Positions 38,778-48,904 of a stretch of 64,000 nt of DNA are shown piece after piece. Source of the DNA: Dimorphilus gyrociliatus (taxonomy: Eukaryota; Annelida; Polychaeta; Dinophilidae); contig CAJFCJ010000007.1 in assembly GCA_904063045.1 (NCBI GenBank), positions 2,673,404-2,737,403 of the forward strand. The letters are read 5' to 3'. The notes under the pieces were generated by a model. The model had not been told where the DNA came from. It did not search any database and worked only from the letters and a program-made list of their open reading frames with translations. A program made the position numbers and the translations under genes. The number at the start of each line of letters is the position of its first letter. Position 1 is the first letter of the stretch.

Positions 38778-41700
38778 TCACACCCTGGTTGCATTGCCAA
38801 TTACATAGACTGAAGCGGGGTTTGAATCCACCTTTTTACTGGAACTAGACGATGAGGCTGCTCCTCTTGGCAGGTAATGAAATTCAAAGTTTCGTGGAGC
38901 TAATTGAGTTTTGCGGAGAGACGGCACTGTTGTAAAAGATAAAACAAATTATTTGAAATAAGAGAACAATTTCAAGTACATGATTTCTTTAACATGTTAA
39001 ACTAAAATTATTACTGAGCTACAAGCATCAGTTGTCATGCATGCTTAAAGAAAGCACTATCTTTATCAAGATCACACTTCTCTCTTACTAAGAGAGTAAT
39101 AAAGTAAAATAAAAAAAGGAATATTCTTCTAGTACAGTATATAATAAAACGATCAAAAGCTAATGATTAGTAAAAAAAAGTTAGCAAAGGGAATATTTTT
39201 TTTTTCAGTCTTTTACGAAAATGTAAATCACAAACGCTGACGCATTTTGAAATTGACCAAAAGAATTGTTTAATGGAAAATAAAACATCATAATAGACAC
39301 TCACAATGGAACTCTTCTCCTCAGCAATACGCGTTGAATTTAGTGATATGACTGAAAAAATAAAAGAAAAAAATAGCTACCATCAACTTTCCGAAAATCA
39401 ACCTTTGAAACGCAATTATATACGAGAGATGACAACGCAATCACAGAAACAGCACGAGATTGTGTAATTAGATTAACTTGATAATTTTACTTACCGTATC
39501 CCATTCCTTGAAGAAATAGACGTAGCGACTCAGTCAATTTTCCGGGCTGCTCCTCTAAGACAAGACCACCGCAATCGTACTTTATCCAAGTGGAATTTGT
39601 TGGATCTAAACGTGCGTTCATAGCCACAGTGTCATTTAGGTGGGGCGAATGATCGCTCGTGACTAGCATAACAGGGCATCGTATCATCCTAGCTGCTTTT
39701 TTCTTTGATGGTAAAACCTTGACAAGAGAAAAAAAATTAACGAGCTACAGTAAATCTACTTGGAAGGAAGACGATAAGCGATAATAGACCGATACAATTG
39801 ACGAATAGCAGAGCGGTTTTCAGACACACTGGCATTCGTTAAATTCTAGTACAAACATTCTAATGCAATCAGCTCAAAACGGCTTGCGGACGTCACTTTG
39901 CGCCTTTCGTACAACTGTAATGAAATAAAGTTTACAAACCTCTCTGACGATGTCCAAATCAGTGCGTTTCACATATGAATCAATAAGATGTCCCAAATTA
40001 TACGGATTGATGTGTTTAATATATGTAGAATAAGCGTTAACCAAATCGTAATTCGTGTCTACCGTCTTAGTTCCAAACCAGTGCCACAGAAGGTATTCCT
40101 CTACTCCATCTGTCAATCGGCCTCGACACAAGTGGTAAATATTCATCTAAAATATTTCAACACCTATTAACTAAGCCATGCGTTAATGTATCAACATTAT
40201 ATACTTGTACTGTATATTTCTACTCTTAGTAAAATTACCTTTTGATACGCCCACTCAGTCCAACCGGCTTTAGATGCTGTACAGTTGATCAAAATCAGAC
40301 CTTCCACTTTATCGGGATGAGATAGCTGTTAGAAATAAGCTTTCGTAATAGAACAGAGACAAAGTTCAGAAATTCCCTCTTCCACTTTTTGCCAGCAAAA
40401 CAAAGACTAAGAGGCAGTAATTAAATTAAACATCTCTTAGTCGGTATTATTATTTTGCGTCAAAGAAGGAAGCTAAAGTCTGTTAAGCCAAAGGATTATG
40501 GTATCTTATTGAATTAATAAAGATAAACTTTCCCAGTAGCATTTATTGTTTATGAAAAACTGAAGAACTAATATAAATAAAAACGATCCATCTCTACCTA
40601 ATGTTTACAAGTGCAATACAACTTTAAGCCGCAAATGGTATTGACATTAAGTGACATCAAATGGTTTGTCAGAGGGCGTTACTAAAGTTTCAAATCTCCT
40701 TATTATTTGAGTCATCCTCTATATAAGCTTAAATAAGTAGGATATAGACTTATCTAGATAAATGTTTCCTTGCAAATAAATTACTCTATCAAAATATTTT
40801 GCTGGCAATTCGGAAAAGATTCTGGTGTTTCTTACCGCAAATCTGCATAAAATATTCCCTCCCGCTCCAGAACCGAATCCAATAAACCGGTCGATGCTGT
40901 TAACAAGTTCACAATTATTTACTTTACTAGCACGTTATTCAATTTAGTATAAAGTATATCGAAGTCGTACTTGTAATGCTCCATGATGAACCAAATCATT
41001 TCAGCCAGTTTATCCATGGAAGGATAGGTATCGCTTTAAAGAAAAATCAATCACTGTCAAGTTTTATCCAAATTTTCTTGATATATATATATATATATAT
41101 AAATTTATATATTCTCAAAACTAAACCGAAGAATATAAATAAGAATACAACAAAAACTGACCATAAAAGCATAAAAGAAGTAAATATATCGTGGATATAA
41201 TGTACAATATACAATATATTCTATATTTGTTTTTATTTACTGAATAAATGAATATAATAATAACAGCAACAACTAAAATATATAAGTAAATAAAAATGTA
41301 AATGAAATAAAACCCAATCAACATGCAAGTGAAAACATTCACACAAACCTTCCTTCGAGGTTCGAATTGTTTTCCGTCAATCCTACACTGATGAAATCAA
41401 CAAAAACAGTTATTCGCGATAACAAGATAAAACGCTTACAAAATAAATATACAGAATATCAAAGAGGATAGAAACCTAGTCGACAGGCTCAAATAAAAAC
41501 GAAAATGGAATAAAAACAAAGAGGAGATAAGAGTTATGATATAAAGACAGCAGCATATGCCATCTAAACTACAAGCACGCAATGCCTACGGGATACGAAA
41601 TAAACTTGACGTGCAAAGTAAATAAGTTTCGCCTAACACGTAAAAAACCTGCGTCTATAGATGTTTTGTGCATCGACGGAAACAATGACTTCACGTGGTT

Positions 41701-43815
41701 GGCTATTTTTAATTTTTAATAATCTCTTATAAAAAATAGCATTATACAGATATAAATAAACGCACACACACACACACACACGCTTATTCTGTATATATAT
41801 AAAGATATACTCTATAAACTATATATAAATCTGAAGATAAAGGATGATTTTAATAATATAAGTACAGTAAATATAATAAGAACAATTGTGGTAAAAAAGG
41901 AATAGTATTTATAATACATTTATAGCATTAGAATAGTATTAGTATTATGCATTTATTCATTTTAATTACACACGAGATGAAAATCTGACAAAGAATCTTT
42001 TCTTTTCAAAAGGTTTTCCATTAGAGATGATACACCTTTTAATCATGTGAAAAGGGTCATTCGGTCAATGTCGAGAAAAAATTATGAACTAACAAGTAGA
42101 TAATCAAACAAAAGCTATACAGACTCACGAACGTGTACTCTTTTCGTAAACATTCACGTCAAAAGAGCGATGTATAGTTAGAAAACAAAACGTAGAGATG
42201 AATTAAGTGGAATAAAATTGAACAAACCCTTGCAGATATGACATATACATTGTTATAACGTTTATTCTCTTAATTTATAAATAAAGTATGATAAATCGTA
42301 GAGAATATCAATAGTTGCTTAATTTAGATATAGAATAAGGTGTACATAGTTCGTGACTTGTGTACATAAAGAAAATCAAAGGAAATCCTTTAAAAGTATC
42401 TAGCTATTAAGGGTAAAGCAATTCTTAACAATTTCTATTGCTAGTTTATTCAATATCTTTATAAAATTTTCTTACACTTTAAAAACGTCTACCGATTTCA
42501 GATCACGTAACATTTTAAGATGTTTGACTAAAGTGTATCTTTTATTCAGTAGATTTTATGGCTATGTGTTAGCTCTTGAATTTTATATATTAAGATATTT
42601 TGTACAATAAATTACCTTGAAAAAAAAAAATAGATGAATACTTTCAAATATTAATTAATTTAGAACAAAAGACAAATTTATCTCCATTTAACGTCCCTTG
42701 TTGTTAACTCTAGCTTATGGATTTTAGAATTAGGCTTCTGTAGAAAATAAAACTTTGAAAAAAAATTAATGGCTTTGCATTAAGTGCTATTTTTTTTCAC
42801 TCTATCAAACAAAAATAAAAAACTGTACTTTTAAATAAATCAACCGTCTGCTTTAACTTTTCAAAAGAAAAAAATACAAACTGAACTTTAACAAAGACCG
42901 TTCTAAGCTTCTAAAGTAGATGAAATTAACCGTCGAGTGCAGTTCAATACACATCAAGTATTAACTGTACCAGATAACCCGCAACATGCTATTATCGAAT
43001 CAATCTAAATTTGGGTCGCATTAGCTAAATACTATTGAACGCCCGAGCCGGCGGCTATAACTTCACTTTAATCAACTTTAAATCGATTTTTGCGACCCTA
43101 TTAACACTTAAGATTCTGTCATATACGGACTTCCCCCTTATAAATTATTCATCAAGAATATATGAATAACCAAAATTTTTGAAGACAAAGATTAAAGTAA
43201 CCTTCTTCGATACGATATCGACGAGCGTAGGATCTATAATTATACTTGACTGAGTTTACAAAGGGAAACTTACAATTCGCATAGCCACTGTATATCATAC
43301 AACGTCAAGGTCAATGATATCATGGTAACAACGGTGAATGTTTACGTAGTCTCATCGAAATTGGATAAAATTGATTATCCTAGTAGATTGTAAAATAAAT
43401 AATAAATATGGGCTTACTTTGAACTGAACAACGGTGCACCATCTTCCTGGCCTGGTGCATTAATATGATAAATGGTAAAGCTCTTTAAGATTGGAATCAT
43501 ATCTGGGTAGTTGAAATATCCTCCAAAAGTGCTCATGGCTGTGATGGACATAAAAAGGATAAATGCGTATAATCTAGATAAGAAACATGTGCTCTTCAAG
43601 ATACCATTTAATCCGATGTCATGAAAAGTAAAAATTGCTGGCTTTTTGCTCGAGACATCTCCTTGAACTTGGACCTTTACTTTACAACAACTACCTGCAT
43701 CAATATAATCTTCTTGGGTAATTATTTCATTGACATCTCTCTTCAATGCATCCGGTGTCTTTTCTGTAAGCTGGGTACATTCCAAATCGACTTCGGTCAC
43801 TAGCTTCCTCGACAT
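38778..43815 (-). CDS. NDRG: NDRG family alpha/beta-hydrolase-fold protein
   Basis: N-myc downstream-regulated protein, a catalytically inactive alpha/beta hydrolase fold. Constitutive exons: 43815-43605, 43538-43418, 41033-40971, 40896-40836, 40325-40239, 40146-39940, 39717-39495 and 38926-38778, giving 373 aa. Recognisable stretches are PAIFTFHDIGLN, YHINAPGQEDGAPLF, FIGFGSGAGGNILCRFALSH, RCPVMLVTSDHSPH and QPGKLTESLRLFLQGMGY. In the fold, the nucleophile-elbow motif reads GFGSGAGG: the Ser lies in a non-catalytic context, as in other NDRGs. A 39-base exon (41387-41349) can be inserted in frame, and an optional 47-base exon (39351-39305) changes the C-terminus. The default tail is serine-rich (RGAASSSSSKKVDSN), reminiscent of the phosphorylated NDRG tail. 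It is divergent from GOT2. Confidence 0.9.
39305..39351 (-). CDS. NDRG: Predicted optional penultimate exon of NDRG
   Basis: 47 bases between TTTTTCAG and GTGAGTG, both strong splice sites. Inclusion shifts the frame of the last exon and ends the protein after about eight further residues (CRLSAKLN). Skipping it, with exon 39495 joined to 38926, gives the longer Ser-rich tail. Confidence 0.45.
41349..41387 (-). CDS. NDRG: Predicted 39-base cassette microexon of NDRG
   Basis: Flanked by CAG upstream and GTTTGT downstream. It adds 13 residues (about VGLTENNSNLEGS) between APLFSSN and DTYPSMDK. Both the included and skipped forms keep the frame (phase 2 on both sides), and the skipped form matches vertebrate NDRG spacing. 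Confidence 0.55.
41388..43417 (-). other. NDRG: Large NDRG intron
   Basis: 2.0 kb of AT-rich sequence with a CA microsatellite (41762-41781) and TA tracts. No further exon with family similarity was found. It could hold an internal promoter, but no specific site is supported. Confidence 0.5.
41762..41781. repeat. CA microsatellite
   Basis: Ten CA units inside the large NDRG intron, followed by TA-rich DNA. Confidence 0.85.
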
Positions 43816-44229
43816 GTCTCAATGATATATATCTATTTGAAGGTCGATGTGAGCGTTAGATGACTATATTGTAATAAAACTTACAGAATAATTAACAAAT
43901 TTTTTCCTTTAAAAAAAAAAAAAGCAATTCTGAACGGAAACGGAAACGCCTTCTAAATTTGTAAAAAGTCGTACGATTGGTCAGAATTTAGGTCACGTGA
44001 TTATAAATCTCTAGCCACTAACGTCAGAATTTAATTTACTGGACAGTTTTCTTGTCATTTTTCGGGAAAAGGTTGTTTGTGAATAAAAATTCTTTCGAAT
44101 TTTGAAATTTAATTGCTTTTTACATTTATGATTTAAGCAAATTCAACAAACTGGTGTTGAAAGGTTTGTAAGCAATCAGACGATTGGTTTAAAACTTTTA
44201 CCCTCCGAAGGTCCTTGACACTCTACGAC
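43816..44229. promoter_or_regulatory. Bidirectional promoter between NDRG and GOT2
   Basis: 414 bases between divergent ATGs. It includes GTCACGTGAT at 43992-44001, an E-box of the USF/TFE (CLEAR-like) type, and a poly-A tract around 43912-43923. Confidence 0.5.
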
Positions 44230-45698
44230 ATGGCGGTATTCCTCAGAAAATCTACAAATATTTCCAAATACCTGTTTTCGAACGCGAAACTTGCCAGCGT
44301 TTACAGTTCGAGAATTATCGGGTAAGTCAGATTAGCGAATCTCCAAATCTATATTAAGCTGTCCAAGTGTAACAATGATAAGTTACACAAAAATTTTACG
44401 AATTTGTCTTATTTCTGGTTCAGATGCCCAAAATCAACATGGGAAAACGTAGAGATGGGCCCACCAGATGCTATTCTTGGTCTTACAGAGGCTTTCAAGA
44501 GCGATACGAGTGCAAACAAAGTCAATTTGGGTGTTGGAGCGTATAGAGATGACGATGGAAAACCGTGGGTTTTACCAAGTGTAAGAGAAGCTGAAAGGAT
44601 TATGACCGATAATAAACTGGAAAAAGAATATGCTGGAATTGCAGGATTTCCCGAATACACTAAATATTGTGCCCAATTAACATTTGGTGAAGATTCAGAG
44701 GTTGTCAAAGAAGGATTAAACTCTACAACAGCAGCTGTTGCTGGAACTGGAGCTCTTCGAATTGGTGCAGAGTTTATCTCCCGCTGGTACAAACCATCAA
44801 AATGTATTTATTTGCCAACGCCAACTTGGGGAAACCATAAGCCGATTTTTAGGGACGCTGGCCTAGAATTGAAAGAGTATCGCTATTATAATCCGAAAAC
44901 AGTTGGTTTCGACTTTGAAGGTTGTATGGAGGACTTGTCACGCATACCGGACAATTCTATTGTACTACTTCATGCTTGTGCTCATAATCCTACTGGTATA
45001 GATCCAAAACCTGAAAATTGGCGCGAAATGAGCCAGCTGTTTAAAAAAAAGCAGTTTTTAGCTTATTTCGATATGGCTTATCAAGGATTTGCCAGCGGTG
45101 ATACAGACAGAGACGCTTTTGCTATTCGTCACTTTGCATCCGAACGCATACCTATTGTCGTTGCTCAATCTTTCAGCAAAAATTTTGGTCTGTACGGCGA
45201 AAGAGCAGGTACATTTACAGTTGTGTCGCAAACAGCCGAAGAGCAAGCAAGAGTTACAAGTCAACTGAAAATACTTATTAGACCGTTGTATAGTAATCCG
45301 CCGATTAACGGAATGCGAATAGTCACGCAAATTCTCTCTTCCAAAGAGTTAAAACAAAAGTGGATGTCTGATGTAGTGACTATGGCCGATCGCATCATTT
45401 CCATGAGACAACTGCTCGTCGACAACTTGGCTAAATTGGGTTCTTCTCACAACTGGTCTCACATCACTGATCAAATTGGAATGTTTTGCTTCACTGGTCT
45501 AAATACATCACAGGTTAGTAACAAAGTGTGCTAAGTTTTAATAAGTGTCCAATATCCTACGCAATCGCTTTTCAGGTGGAACGATTAACCAAAGAATTCC
45601 ACGTTTATATGACGAAAGACGGTCGCATTTCGATGGCGGGAGTTACTACAAAAAATGTTGAATATGTTGCCAAGGCAATTCACGAAGTGTCAAAGTAA
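44230..45698 (+). CDS. GOT2: Aspartate aminotransferase, mitochondrial
   Basis: PLP enzyme that interconverts aspartate and 2-oxoglutarate with oxaloacetate and glutamate (malate-aspartate shuttle). Three exons: 44230-44321, 44424-45513 and 45576-45698, giving 434 aa. The N-terminal ~30 residues ([18 protein letters not shown], further Arg and Ser, no acids) form a mitochondrial presequence encoded mostly by exon 1. Family stretches include [28 protein letters not shown] and the PLP lysine in [15 protein letters not shown] (K283, matching human K279). The enzyme is complete to the terminal AIHEVSK. AATAAA lies 38 bases after the stop (45736-45741). The single large middle exon carries nearly the whole catalytic domain. 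Confidence 0.96.
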
Positions 45699-45735
45699 AA
45701 CAACTTCAATTGCTATAAAAACTAAAGATATACGG

Positions 45736-45741
45736 AATAAA
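45736..45741 (+). terminator. GOT2 poly(A) signal AATAAA
   Basis: Canonical hexamer 38 bases after the GOT2 stop codon; the spacing fits a short 3' UTR. Confidence 0.6.
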
Positions 45742-46618
45742 GATTAATATTTCAAAGAAAACTTTTATATGATGATGACTACGCAAACACAAAACGTCAC
45801 ACTTAACGCCCTCGTAATTAAGCAAAATATTTGCGTGACACAATGCAGTTTGCTGATTACGCATATCATACTAGCAAAAAAATCTTATAGGCGTGTCTAA
45901 ATGGTTGTTTTCGAATCAGTCTATAGGTTTTTATATTTCGAAAGAGACGAATGGTCAAGTCGATAGAGTTTAGCGCCTTTAGAACTCTCGAGCGGCACCG
46001 TTTCAAGTCGGAAAGGAAATTGTCGTGACAAGCGTTTATTCCTAGGAGAGCTCCTATACCTTGGCCGCTTTTCGCTAACGATGTCTGACGGCGTAACCTT
46101 CGGCTCGACCGCAACGATCCGCTAATAAAGCTTTGTATAGCAGTATGAAGCGAGACATTGGTACAAAGAGGGAAAATGATAAGAGTAAAAAGAAATATTT
46201 CTTTATGAGCGTTGTTTAAACGCCGTTTTACATTTAGCAATTCGCTGATTGATTTAGCTCGTTCTTTGATCGATTAGGACTACCGAAGTGCGTTTTTTTT
46301 ACCGTGAAAAAATTTTCTAATTATGTATACGAAAAAACGCCCTGTAAATTATGTATGGGAGGCGAAAGGCGGCGTCGCTGAGGGAATTTTATAAATATAG
46401 AGTCTTCATCTCACCCTTTTGATATAGCAAGTGATATCATATGTCAGATAAGTTATGACAACTGCACTGTTAAATATTATCATAGCTTCTTGATTGTTTG
46501 CTTGGTCAGGTGATATTTAGTAGAACCTTACTTATAAATATATATATATACTATGTTTATTTACATTTATATGTGCCTATGTATATAGAAAGAAACACAG
46601 AGATGTATTCATCTTGTA

Positions 46619-46650
46619 GAGGAGAGAGAGAGAGGGAGGGAGGGAGAAAG
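46619..46650. repeat. GA-rich microsatellite
   Basis: A run of GA and GGGA units (gagagagagagaggga...) in the GOT2 downstream spacer; a simple purine tract that may form unusual DNA structure. Confidence 0.8.
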
Positions 46651-46723
46651 CTAGAGATCATACACTATTTTATATAGTAAATATAACGTTCTCTGTGTAT
46701 ACATACCCATTAAATATAGTATA

Positions 46724-46795
46724 TATATATTAGTATATATGTATTGTATATATATGATTTATATGTGATATATATATATATATATATATATCATA
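46724..46795. repeat. TA-repeat cluster
   Basis: Near-continuous TA dinucleotides, with interruptions, upstream of the tandem-ectodomain gene. The longest pure run is about 46769-46791. Confidence 0.8.
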
Positions 46796-47338
46796 TGTTT
46801 AGTTTATCTAGACATCATATTTATATATGAACTATATACAGCATATCACTGTTGATAAAAAGAATACATGTATAGATATAAACATATATATATATATATA
46901 TCGTACGAGGCCTTTTGATGCAGCCGATGCAATTAAGTATTGGTGTAGAATGTTTCTTTTATCTGCACGACCGTATAAAATGGAATTTGACCGTCTCGAA
47001 GAATCAATATATCTATATAGATTTATATTATATATTTTGCGCGCTCCGCCCTGCTAATTCGCCCATTAGAGATGGTGTTTATGAGTACAAAGTTATGAGA
47101 AAGTAAAAAAGAAGGAAGGAATCGATATTCCCGATATAAGCGGTCTCGACTGCGCATCCATATTACGATTATTCTTAAATATAAAGAAATGAAAGAAAGG
47201 GGGAAGGCCGGCAAGGATTTGTCGATCGTTTTATATTATTGCAGTGACGCTAGCCAGGTGCCTTTGGTCGATTACAACGCCGTCTAGCGTCATAAGCCAC
47301 TGCAGTCAGTACTGCAGATCGACTCGGCGTAATGCCCG

Positions 47339-48484
47339 ATGGCTGGCGATGTCTTCGTCTACACTCTTTTCTCATTACTCGCCGCCACCACCACAGCTTC
47401 GCGATCTTGGGGTGTCAGCTCTTACCATCCAAAACCTTGCATCTTTCAGGGTCATGTAACGACCCGAGGCGATTGGTACGGATTTTTAGCAAATATTACC
47501 ATCGGACGTAGTGGAAGAGTTTTGTTCGATTTTCGTTTCCCGGCAAATCATTGCTGTCCAACAGTGTTATTTTATACTGACGATCAAGTCCATGGATTGG
47601 CTAAGGATATGACCTGTTATTCAAAGAAAAAAAAGGCCGGAGCTCTCAAGGATCATCCACTTCATCTTTCTCCTCGCTTTGTTTACTCGGGATGTTTCAA
47701 AGAGAAAAAATTTGGTAGTGTTGATATGTACGTTTGTAAAGGTGGTATATCATTAGACCCCAACCCTCCTGTAGAGTCAATGGAAACTAGGTATTATATT
47801 GCCGTATCGCATTGTGCCGATGATAAATCCGGTCTCAACTTGCGTTACGAACTTAATGTTGAGGGTCATGTAGCAAAATGCAGAAATGGCCATCATCCAA
47901 CTACTTTAAATCCTCCTTTAAGACACCCATCCAGCGTTGACAGACTACATTCGGTCAAAGGCGGTCAAAAGGATGAGAAAAACATTTGCGTAATTAAAGG
48001 CGTTCTTAATACGACGGCCAGTTGGTATGGATGGTTAGCGAATTTCACGGTGGACAGAAACGGAGGATTTCGTTTTTCCTTTTCATATCCGTATGATATG
48101 CAAACTGAAAAGATCCTTCTCTATACGGATGCAGAAGCTCGCAAATTAAAATCGGAGATGCAGTGCCACGAAAAGACTTACGTTCTTCCCCCTGGCAGAG
48201 ACGGACAACGTCAGATAGATTTACGGTCGGACGCCGATTATAATGGCTGCAACACTGTTGATTCTCCTCAGGGATCATTGGTCGTTTGTGAAAAGGAGAG
48301 GGCATTCGAAAGGCCTGAATCTTGGCGTATGGCTGTTAGCAATTGCCATTTGAATAAGGGATTATGGTTAAATTACAAACTAGAATTGTTTGGTTTTCGT
48401 GGTAATCCATGCTGCGCGTGTAGAACTCAATTTTATGCCAGTCTTTTTATTCTACTTCGGCTTTTGACGTCTTTCTTCGGCTGA
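47339..48484 (+). CDS. Secreted/anchored protein with two tandem GPR180/TMEM145-type ectodomains, no 7TM
   Basis: Single exon, 381 aa. Residues 1-20 form a signal peptide. Two homologous domains follow, at about 34-177 and 217-357. Each runs from a first Cys through an aromatic block (GDWYGFLANITI; ASWYGWLANFTV), a beta block ending LFYTDD or LLYTDA, a (Y)xGC motif and a final block (YYIAVSHC; WRMAVSNC). This order matches the N-terminal extracellular domain of GPR180/TMEM145 receptors (CC..ILLY.DD, YxWSGC, WWYIAxSxC). Those receptors continue into seven membrane helices, but here the chain ends after copy two with a Cys-rich, hydrophobic tail (FYASLFILLRLLTSFFG) that fits a GPI signal. A second, out-of-frame ATG lies seven bases upstream. 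Function is unknown; it could act as a soluble or GPI-anchored relative of these receptors. Confidence 0.8.
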   Translation: MAGDVFVYTLFSLLAATTTASRSWGVSSYHPKPCIFQGHVTTRGDWYGFLANITIGRSGRVLFDFRFPANHCCPTVLFYTDDQVHGLAKDMTCYSKKKKAGALKDHPLHLSPRFVYSGCFKEKKFGSVDMYVCKGGISLDPNPPVESMETRYYIAVSHCADDKSGLNLRYELNVEGHVAKCRNGHHPTTLNPPLRHPSSVDRLHSVKGGQKDEKNICVIKGVLNTTASWYGWLANFTVDRNGGFRFSFSYPYDMQTEKILLYTDAEARKLKSEMQCHEKTYVLPPGRDGQRQIDLRSDADYNGCNTVDSPQGSLVVCEKERAFERPESWRMAVSNCHLNKGLWLNYKLELFGFRGNPCCACRTQFYASLFILLRLLTSFFG

Positions 48485-48721
48485 AGAATTCAAAGATGTC
48501 AGTCTTTGACTAAATGTACGTAAATGCACGCATTGAGTGACTGTGATAATTAAACCTATATATACGCATATACGGTATATATATATATAGTTTATCCTAT
48601 ATAATGCATCTAACCTGAGAAAAAAAATAACATTTCACAACAACACAAATAAAAATTAATAACAAAATAAAAGAAGTTGGATTGTTCCCCACTTATTGCT
48701 TAATATCAAAATAATCCAACT
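48485..48721. other. 3' region of tandem-ectodomain gene
   Basis: AT-rich sequence with a TA run at 48577-48589. It is convergent with a weak minus-strand frame. No other feature was seen. Confidence 0.4.
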
Positions 48722-48904
48722 CTAATTGTTCTTTTTGACGCGACTGTTTTGTTTCTCTATATGGTGCCTAAAATAATTTATAAAAAAAGAAACGACAAAT
48801 CCTGCACATGCTGTACAGAAGAATGACTCAATAAAGAGTCTAACGGCGCTTATAGGTTCTGTTTCCGTTCCGAAAATATATAATTTATATACGTATATAA
48901 ACAT
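48722..48904 (-). CDS. Possible small single-pass membrane protein or terminal exon
   Basis: 60 codons from an ATG at 48904. After a start encoded by TA-repeat DNA comes a protein-like stretch with a membrane segment (about 27-44, FFCTACAGFVVSFF) and a basic tail (RHHIEKQNSRVKKNN). No family is recognised. The part from ETEPISAVRLF onward could be the last exon of a gene further right on this strand, but I could not find a matching donor exon. It may also be chance. Confidence 0.22.
   Translation of the reverse strand: MFIYVYKLYIFGTETEPISAVRLFIESFFCTACAGFVVSFFINYFRHHIEKQNSRVKKNN

Larger units (their letters stand above)
45699..47338. other. 1.6 kb spacer with GA and TA microsatellites
   Basis: Contains the GOT2 3' end, a GA-rich tract (about 46619-46650) and TA arrays (46527-46551, 46724-46795, 46885-46902). 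A GC-richer stretch from 47205 to 47338 probably holds the next gene's promoter and 5' UTR. The longer frames here lack an ATG and were rejected. Confidence 0.55.

Noticed and set aside
45866-46240. 124-codon minus-strand frame with a signal-peptide-like start
   Set aside because: It opens with TTG, contains no ATG, has no family similarity and lies in a spacer; frames of this length are expected by chance in 64 kb.
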